A stretch of DNA of 64,000 bases from Azoarcus sp. Aa7 (lineage in GTDB: Bacteria > Pseudomonadota > Gammaproteobacteria > Burkholderiales > Rhodocyclaceae), in assembly GCF_014822185.1 (NCBI RefSeq), contig NZ_QVLR01000024.1, positions 21,351-85,350 of the forward strand. The letters run 5' to 3'. The notes beneath the pieces are model-generated. The model searched no databases. It saw only the letters and a list, made by a program, of their open reading frames with translations, and had not been told where the DNA came from. Positions 59,214-64,000 of this stretch are shown here, piece after piece (positions within the stretch are counted from its first letter, which is position 1; the number at the start of each line of letters is the position of its first letter). The position numbers were made by a program, and so were the translations under genes.

Positions 59214-60221
59214 ATGGCAACTTTGGAGATCGGGCTCGCCACGGTGATGTTCCTCGTGGTGCTGGCCCTGCTGTTCGACTTCATGAACGGCTTCCACGAC
59301 GCGGCGAACTCGATCGCGACGGTCGTCTCGACCGGCGTACTCAAGCCGCAGCACGCGGTCGCGTTTGCGGCCTTCTTCAACGTCGTCGCCATCTTCATCT
59401 TCCAGTTGAAGGTCGCGAGCACGATCGGCAAGGGCACCATCGACCCCGCGGTCGTCGACCACATCGTCGTGTTCGGCGCTCTGGTCGGGGCGATCGCGTG
59501 GAACGTCATCACCTGGTACTACGGCATCCCGTCCAGCTCCTCGCACGCGCTGATCGGCGGCCTGGTCGGTGCCGCGGTCGCCAAGGGCGGTTTCGGCGCG
59601 CTGCTCGCCTCGGGCCTCATCAAGACCGTCGCCTTCATCCTCGTGTCGCCGCTGCTGGGTTTCCTGCTCGGGTCGATATTAATGGTGATTGTGTCCTGGG
59701 TATGCTTCCGAACGCCCCAGCGCAAGGTCGACAAGTGGTTCCGCCGCCTGCAACTCGTCTCAGCGTCCCTGTATAGCCTCGGCCACGGCGGCAACGACGC
59801 GCAGAAGACCATCGGCATCATCTGGATGCTGCTGATCGCCGCGGGCATCAGCCAGAGTTCGGACCCCGTGCCGGTCTGGGTCATCGTCACCTGCTACCTC
59901 GCCATCGGCCTCGGCACGATGTTCGGCGGCTGGCGCATCGTCAAGACCATGGGCCAGCGCATCACCAAGCTGAAACCGGTCGGCGGCTTCTGCGCCGAAA
60001 CCGGCGGCGCGATGACGTTGTTCCTCGCCACCGCGCTGGGCATCCCGGTGTCGACCACCCACACCATCACCGGCGCCATCGTCGGCGTCGGCTCCTCGCG
60101 CAAGGTCTCCGCCGTGCGCTGGGGTGTCGCGGGCAGCATCGTCTGGGCGTGGGTCCTCACGATCCCGTGCAGCGCCCTGATCGCCGCCGGCGCGTGGTAC
60201 GTCGGCCGCATGATCCTCTGA
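59214..60221 (+). CDS. pit: Low-affinity inorganic phosphate transporter, Pit family
   Basis: 335-residue membrane protein with about ten hydrophobic segments. The duplicated PiT signature is visible: LFDFMNGFHDAANSIATVVS at the N-terminus and SLGHGGNDAQKTIGI in the second half. SSSHALIGGLVGA and STTHTITGAIVGVGSS are the matching repeat loops. It is co-transcribed with the DUF47 gene. Confidence 0.95.
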   Translation: MATLEIGLATVMFLVVLALLFDFMNGFHDAANSIATVVSTGVLKPQHAVAFAAFFNVVAIFIFQLKVASTIGKGTIDPAVVDHIVVFGALVGAIAWNVITWYYGIPSSSSHALIGGLVGAAVAKGGFGALLASGLIKTVAFILVSPLLGFLLGSILMVIVSWVCFRTPQRKVDKWFRRLQLVSASLYSLGHGGNDAQKTIGIIWMLLIAAGISQSSDPVPVWVIVTCYLAIGLGTMFGGWRIVKTMGQRITKLKPVGGFCAETGGAMTLFLATALGIPVSTTHTITGAIVGVGSSRKVSAVRWGVAGSIVWAWVLTIPCSALIAAGAWYVGRMIL

Positions 60222-60326
60222 GCGGCAGCGGGTGGGGGCAGCCGCATCCCCGTCGGTCGGGAGCAGCGCAGCGAATCCCGACATGCAGCGCCCGGGCCCG
60301 CAATCCGGTTCGGGGCAGCCGGGACC

Positions 60327-60412
60327 GGCGGGATTCCATCCCGCCCTACGCCGCTACCCAATAGCGACGTGGGGGCGGGACAAGAAATGGTAGGGCGGGA
60401 TGCAATCCCGCC
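60327..60412. repeat. Pair of inverted GTAGGGCGGGAT repeats
   Basis: GGCGGGATTCCATCCCGCC followed by CTAC (60327-60349) is mirrored by GTAGGGCGGGATGCAATCCCGCC at 60390-60412; each copy is itself a hairpin. It lies between pit and the first DUF924 gene and recurs before the second DUF924 copy at 62481-62503. Confidence 0.7.
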
Positions 60413-60435
60413 GAACCTCCCCCGACCCGCCGCCC

Positions 60436-60972
60436 TCAGAAACGCGAACCCGGCTGCTTCAGAAAATCGACCTCGTCCGGCGTCGATTCCCTACCCAGCA
60501 CGGCATTGCGATGCGGATAGCGCCCGAAGCGCTCGATGATCGCCTTGTGCCGCAACTCGAAAACCAGATTGTCCGGGATGCCGTTGCGCTCGAAGAGCTG
60601 CACTGCAATCTCGTGGATCCTCTGCGACTCGCTGTGCATGAAAGGCATGTACAGGAAGCTGCGCTCGACCGGCCGGAGCGCCTGCTCCGCTCCTGCCGCG
60701 ATCGCCTCCTGCGCCAGCACCAGCGCCATCCCGTCGCACGCGAACGCCGCCGCCGAGTCGCGGAACATGTTGCGCGAAAACTGATCCAGCACGATCACCT
60801 CCGCCAGCCGCCCGGCGGGCGTCTCCCGCCACTCGAACAACTCGCCGCGCGCGGCCTGGGCGTGCACGTCGCCGAAGCGTTCGGCGATCATGCGGTCGAA
60901 GGCGGCGTCCTTCTTCCACCATTGCGCGGGTGAGAGCTCGTCGAACCAGAACTCCAGAGTTTCTCGGTGCAT
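60436..60972 (-). CDS. DUF924 family protein, copy 1
   Basis: 178-residue soluble helical protein of the DUF924 family, of unknown function. Features are LEFWFDELSPAQWWKKDAAF, VIVLDQFSRNMFRDSAAAFA and RSFLYMPFMHSES. It is nearly identical in sequence to the gene at 62528-63064 and shares its 3'-flanking repeat. The start at 60972 has GGAG about nine bases upstream and gives the same length as copy 2; an in-frame ATG at 60996 is less likely. Confidence 0.9.
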   Translation of the reverse strand: MHRETLEFWFDELSPAQWWKKDAAFDRMIAERFGDVHAQAARGELFEWRETPAGRLAEVIVLDQFSRNMFRDSAAAFACDGMALVLAQEAIAAGAEQALRPVERSFLYMPFMHSESQRIHEIAVQLFERNGIPDNLVFELRHKAIIERFGRYPHRNAVLGRESTPDEVDFLKQPGSRF

Positions 60973-60998
60973 GGCGTTGATCTCCGGGTTCGGCAAAA

Positions 60999-61038
60999 TT
61001 GACGTTCCAGTCTGGTCGGCCTATGCTCCAGCATAGGC
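60999..61038 (+). promoter_or_regulatory. vapBC promoter with overlapping palindromic operator
   Basis: TTGACG (60999-61004) and TATGCT (61022-61027) are separated by 17 bases. The -10 box lies inside a 20-base perfect palindrome, GCCTATGCT-CC-AGCATAGGC (61019-61038). This arrangement fits autorepression by a VapB-VapC complex. Confidence 0.75.
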
Positions 61039-61058
61039 TAACTTTGAAGGCGGCACAC

Positions 61059-61298
61059 ATGCAGGCCGAACGACACGTGCGTGTTTTCAGGAATGGCAGG
61101 AATCAGGCCATCAGGATTCCTCGCGAATTCGAACTCGATGCCGACGAAGCGATCATCCACCGCGAAGGTGACCGGCTGATCATTGAGCCGGTGCGCAGAA
61201 AGCGTCTGCTTGCTGTGCTTGCCGGGTTGGAGGCGCTCGCAGAAGAATTCCCCGATGTCGATTCCGGCTTGCCGCCGCTCGATGACGTTTCGTTATGA
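61059..61298 (+). CDS. vapB: VapB-type antitoxin (AbrB/SpoVT fold)
   Basis: 79-residue antitoxin with the swapped-hairpin DNA-binding motif VFRNGRNQAIRIPREFEL at the N-terminus and an acidic C-terminal tail that would wrap the toxin. The start at 61059 has GAAGG eight bases upstream and follows the operator; an earlier in-frame ATG at 60999 lies within the promoter. The stop overlaps the toxin's first possible start. Confidence 0.9.
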   Translation: MQAERHVRVFRNGRNQAIRIPREFELDADEAIIHREGDRLIIEPVRRKRLLAVLAGLEALAEEFPDVDSGLPPLDDVSL

Positions 61299-61318
61299 GG
61301 AGGGCGGTGCAACCTGGC

Positions 61319-61729
61319 ATGCCGCGTTACCTGCTCGATACCAATGTCGTCTCAGACCTTGTGCGCAATCCACAGGGAGAGGTTGCGGCCCGGATTGCCG
61401 AAGTGGGCGAAGAGGCCGTCTGTACGAGCATCGTGGTCGCGAACGAGCTTCGGTTCGGGGCGGCGAAGAGCAACTCGTCGCGGCTGCGTCGGCAACTTGA
61501 CGCGATTCTCGCTGCACTTACGGTGCTCCCGCTGGAATCTCCGTCAGACGAACATTACGCAGAAATCCGCGCCCAGCTGGAAAGCACCGGCATGCCGATC
61601 GGCCCGAATGATCTGCTGATCGCGGCGCATGCACGCGCGCTGGGCCTTACGGTCGTCACCGCGAATCTGAAGGAGTTCCGCCGGGTCCCGGCGCTTGCCG
61701 TGGAAAATTGGCTGAACCGAAGCGAGTAG
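61319..61729 (+). CDS. vapC: VapC-type PIN-domain toxin ribonuclease
   Basis: 136-residue PIN-domain ribonuclease. The acidic catalytic residues are visible: Asp in YLLDTNVVSDL, Glu in VANELRFGA and Asp in GPNDLLIAAHA, with TANLKEFRRV at the end. The start at 61319 gives the usual MPRYLLDTN opening. An ATG at 61295, overlapping the vapB stop, is an alternative that would add eight residues and suggest coupling. Confidence 0.9.
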   Translation: MPRYLLDTNVVSDLVRNPQGEVAARIAEVGEEAVCTSIVVANELRFGAAKSNSSRLRRQLDAILAALTVLPLESPSDEHYAEIRAQLESTGMPIGPNDLLIAAHARALGLTVVTANLKEFRRVPALAVENWLNRSE

Positions 61730-61804
61730 GGCGCTTACTCGCGTAGCAGGCAATCGGCGAGACCGCAGAGACGCTACGCTACGGCGTTCTCCCCAGAGAC
61801 AGGG

Positions 61805-62095
61805 TCAGGTGTGAAGCACCGACAGTGCGTTGGGGTTGGCTTCGACGATCTTCAGCAGCGCACGGGCGGGACCTGCCGGGCGAACCCGGTGCTGTTCCCA
61901 GTTCTGCAGGGTCTTGGGCTTGACGCCGATCAGGTAGGCGAAACGGGTTTGGCTCAGGCCGGTGCGTTCCCGAATGGCCTTGACGTCAGGCTCCGGAAAC
62001 TCCCGTACCTTCGCTCCTGCCACAACTTCGCCACGCATGTGGCGACCCATGTCGCGAATGCTCGCCAGCAGTTCGTCAAATTGTTTATCGTCCAT
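61805..62095 (-). CDS. HTH-type antitoxin (HigA-2/NadS type)
   Basis: 96-residue antitoxin with an XRE-family helix-turn-helix in the C-terminal half (IRERTGLSQTRFAYLIGVKP, then KTLQNWEQHRVRP). The toxin-first order and an HTH antitoxin with an N-terminal extension fit HigBA-2/NadS-type modules. The start overlaps the end of the toxin gene by 11 bases. Confidence 0.88.
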   Translation of the reverse strand: MDDKQFDELLASIRDMGRHMRGEVVAGAKVREFPEPDVKAIRERTGLSQTRFAYLIGVKPKTLQNWEQHRVRPAGPARALLKIVEANPNALSVLHT

Positions 62096-62411
62096 GGTTC
62101 ACCTCCACATCGATCACATCGGCGAGACGCCGCAGCTGGTCCTTGGTCAAGTCAGCCGCCGAATTCTTGGCGTAGGCATAGACCAAGTAGCACTGGTCGT
62201 GACTCACCCAGTGGTAGTAGATCACTCTCGCCCCGCCGCGCTTTCCCCTCCCCGGCAGCGGCACACGCAACTTGCGAAGACCTCGGCCCCCGGGAATCAG
62301 ATCCCCGGCCGACGGATTCTCCAGCAAAGTTACCTGTAGCTCGCGCAGTTCGTCGTCCGAGAACAGCTCTTGGGCGCAGCGGACGAAGATAGGGAGTTCA
62401 ACGAAGACCAT
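62085..62411 (-). CDS. RelE/HigB-2-type toxin
   Basis: 108-residue RelE-superfamily ribosome-dependent ribonuclease. Family features are LQVTLLENPSAGDLIPGGRG, LRKLRVPLPGRGKRGGARVI and YYHWVSHDQCYLVYAYAKN. It is paired with the HTH antitoxin downstream. TACAAT (62424-62419 on the minus strand) lies only seven bases before the start codon, too close for a standard leader, so the promoter is uncertain. Confidence 0.9.
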   Translation of the reverse strand: MVFVELPIFVRCAQELFSDDELRELQVTLLENPSAGDLIPGGRGLRKLRVPLPGRGKRGGARVIYYHWVSHDQCYLVYAYAKNSAADLTKDQLRRLADVIDVEVNHGR

Positions 62412-62480
62412 GGGTTGGATTGTACGCTAGAAGCGGAGTTCCCCGGCACTTGGTAATCTTCGGTCACGCGGATTAGGGCC

Positions 62481-62503
62481 GTAGGGCGGGATGAAATCCC
62501 GCC
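62481..62503. repeat. GTAGGGCGGGAT hairpin repeat, third copy
   Basis: GTAGGGCGGGATGAAATCCC plus GCC differs by one base from the copy at 60390-60412. It lies at the same distance from the 3' end of the second DUF924 gene, so it belongs to the duplicated block. Confidence 0.75.
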
Positions 62504-62527
62504 GAACCTCCCCCGGACCCGCCGCCC

Positions 62528-63064
62528 TCAATAACGCGACCCCGGCCGCTTGAGAAACTCGACTTCCTCCGGCGTCCACTCCCTGCCCAGCACCGCATTG
62601 CGATGCGGATAGCGCCCGAAGCGCTCGATGATCGCCTTGTGCCGCAGTTCGAAATCCAGGTTGTCCGGGATGCCGTTGCGCTCGAAGAGCCGCACCGCGA
62701 TCTCGTGGATGCGCAGCGACTCGCTGTGCATGAAGGGCATGTACAGGAAGCTACGCTCCACCGGCCGCAGCGCCTGCTCCGCCCCTGCCGCGATCGCCTC
62801 CTGCGCCAGCACCAGCGCCATCCCGTCGCACGCGAACGCCGCCGCCGAGTCGCGGAACAGGTTGCGCGAGAACTGATCCAGTACGATCACCTCGGCCAGC
62901 CATCCGGTTGCGGTGTCCCGCCACTCGAACAACTCGCCGCGCGCGGCCTGGGCGTGTACGTTGCCGAAACGCTCGGCGATCGTGCGGTCGAAGGCGGTGT
63001 CCTTCTTCCACCATTGCGCGGGTGAGAGCTCGTCGAACCAGAATTCCAGAATCTTTCGGTGCAT
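62528..63064 (-). CDS. DUF924 family protein, copy 2
   Basis: 178-residue paralogue of the gene at 60436-60972, with the same motifs (LEFWFDELSPAQWWKKDTAF, VIVLDQFSRNLFRDSAAAFA). The differences are scattered single substitutions, suggesting an older duplication or gene conversion. The start at 63064 aligns with the start used for copy 1. Function unknown. Confidence 0.9.
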   Translation of the reverse strand: MHRKILEFWFDELSPAQWWKKDTAFDRTIAERFGNVHAQAARGELFEWRDTATGWLAEVIVLDQFSRNLFRDSAAAFACDGMALVLAQEAIAAGAEQALRPVERSFLYMPFMHSESLRIHEIAVRLFERNGIPDNLDFELRHKAIIERFGRYPHRNAVLGREWTPEEVEFLKRPGSRY

Positions 63065-63294
63065 GACGTCGATCTCCCGCGTGGCTCGATTCTGGTCGGG
63101 CTCGGAGTCTGGGTCAAACCTCGACGCTATGCCTTCTATAATCGATTTATAAGACCATGTTCCTCAGGCTTGTCACTTTAGAACATTGGCTACGCTGCAC
63201 CGTGTTCCGGCGTATACGTCGCTCGGCAAGGGTATACATCGCTCTTGCAGCCAACACGTTAGACGAATCTGAGCCAGTTGCATGGGAGTTTGCC

Positions 63295-63879
63295 ATGGAT
63301 AAAAACGCAACTAACTGGAACTATGAAGTTTGGTTCGGGCCTTCGTCAGACTGGGTCCGCTATTTTGGCGAATATACGTTTCTCGTTGACTGTATATTCG
63401 AGAACGCAAAATCTGCTACGGTAAGCGTAATCTCTAGGCCACAACTGTTCTTAATCAGACATGCCATTGAACTTGGGTACAAAGCAAATATCATTGAGCT
63501 GGAAAAATTAAGTGGCTTGTCAAGTCAATTAAATTTCAAGGGCGCTAAAGCCCATTCATTGCAAGGGTTGCATCAAGACTTTGATCGGCACTTTCAAGAA
63601 GTTGCAAAGAAATATGATTTAACTCAAGAGGTTACTTTGGAGTACGACAAGCTTTATGGTGTATTGTCAAAGTTAAAAAATGTGTTTCAAGAGCTTGATG
63701 AGTTGTCTTATGCCTTGCGTTATCCAGTGAAAAATGACGGGAAAACCCCGTCTATTGAGAAAACTATCAAATTAAACATGATGGAAGTTTACAGGCTGTA
63801 TGAGACCGCAAAGATATTTTTGAAATATACAACGAATGTGGTTATGGAATTTGCGCCGGAGAATTATAAAGAGGCGTAG
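63295..63879 (+). CDS. AT-rich orphan gene of unknown function
   Basis: 194-residue soluble protein, helical in its second half, with no motif I recognise. The codon use (many AAA, TTT, ATT, TTA) is strikingly AT-rich against its neighbours, so it was probably acquired horizontally. The start at 63295 has GGGAG six bases upstream; a TATAAT at 63137-63142 may be its promoter, with a leader of about 150 bases. The C-terminus ends within a few bases of a putative insertion-sequence end. Confidence 0.75.
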   Translation: MDKNATNWNYEVWFGPSSDWVRYFGEYTFLVDCIFENAKSATVSVISRPQLFLIRHAIELGYKANIIELEKLSGLSSQLNFKGAKAHSLQGLHQDFDRHFQEVAKKYDLTQEVTLEYDKLYGVLSKLKNVFQELDELSYALRYPVKNDGKTPSIEKTIKLNMMEVYRLYETAKIFLKYTTNVVMEFAPENYKEA

Positions 63880-63907
63880 TTTCAACGTTGAAGTGCAATA
63901 GTTCTCA
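63880..63907. mobile_element. Putative terminal region of an IS30-family insertion sequence
   Basis: TTTCAACGTTGAAGTGCAAT (from 63880) lies just outside the transposase 3' end and contains the 12-base palindrome TTCAACGTTGAA (63881-63892). It is the expected position of the terminal inverted repeat; the exact boundary cannot be fixed without the other end. Confidence 0.45.
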
Positions 63908-64000
63908 GGACGCATGATAAATCTCCAGCGGCGTTTTATATCCGTGTCTTTTTCTCGGCCGGATATTCAGCTCATGCGCGATTTGATCGCATTCGTGCTG
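63905..64000 (-). CDS. IS30-family transposase, C-terminal end (5' part outside window)
   Basis: 31 codons plus stop are visible on the minus strand: QHECDQIAHELNIRPRKRHG, continuing with YKTPLEIYHAS. The pattern LNxRPRKxxGYKTPxEIY is the typical C-terminus of IS30-family DDE transposases. The remainder lies beyond the window. It indicates a mobile element abutting the AT-rich gene. Confidence 0.85.
   Translation of the reverse strand, partial: QHECDQIAHELNIRPRKRHGYKTPLEIYHAS

Noticed and set aside
60222..62530. GC-rich repeats as a CRISPR array
   Set aside because: Only three hairpin copies at irregular distances, with coding genes between them and no uniform spacers.

Overview
The window is a GC-rich (roughly two-thirds G+C) chromosomal segment. 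It looks like a nitrogen-fixing betaproteobacterium of the Azoarcus/Aromatoleum/Thauera group (Rhodocyclales). The grounds are gene content and order: a betaproteobacterial mla-ibaG-murA-his-hinT-tat block, a phasin, a FimV-like protein and a nif/rnf region with several sigma54/NifA control sites. This placement is inferred from recognised families, not from a search.

Layout. 1-10.3 kb: end of ybeY, corC, lnt, glyQS, gmhB and a plsC-type acyltransferase, then an unusual sensor-kinase-like gene and pilU. 10.4-14.3 kb (minus strand): phasin, enoyl-CoA hydratase, lptA, lptC, kdsD. 14.4-22.1 kb (plus): a KefB/YbaL-type antiporter, the mla phospholipid-transport operon and an ABC-2 exporter pair. 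22.1-32.5 kb: ibaG, murA, and the histidine genes in the order G, D, (C inverted), B, H, A, F, I, E, running on into hinT and tatABC. 32.5-39.5 kb: a DegS-like protease, a Nif3-family protein, a FimV-like protein, a DUF2889 protein and sucCD.

39.7-57.7 kb is the nitrogen-fixation region: nifV-nifW; a minus-strand rnfABCDGEH operon in which rnfD is scrambled; an intradiol-dioxygenase-like gene; a ferredoxin / unknown protein / RseC-family unit; a minus-strand nifN-nifX-DUF269-DUF683-fdxB-nifQ-nifX-like operon; a hybrid histidine kinase on the opposite strand; and nifE. Five -24/-12 promoters are readable (nifV, rnfA, ferredoxin, nifN, nifE). Four of them have at least one exact TGT-N10-ACA NifA site upstream. 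Together the genes supply homocitrate (NifV), build FeMo-cofactor (NifE, N, X, Q), protect or assemble the MoFe protein (NifW) and feed low-potential electrons (Rnf, ferredoxins). The structural genes nifHDK lie outside the window.

57.8-64 kb: a TlpA-like thioredoxin, a DUF47-Pit phosphate-uptake pair, then an accessory stretch. In it, two near-identical DUF924 genes flank a VapBC and a HigBA-type toxin-antitoxin pair, followed by an AT-rich orphan gene and the 3' end of an IS30-family transposase at the window edge.

The most notable observations are the rearranged rnfD carrying an inverted internal fragment, the split of nifE from nifN by a sensor kinase with a dedicated nifN promoter, a kinase-like protein with three cysteine pairs and a degenerate ATPase domain, and the inverted hisC. 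No tRNA, rRNA or CRISPR array was seen.
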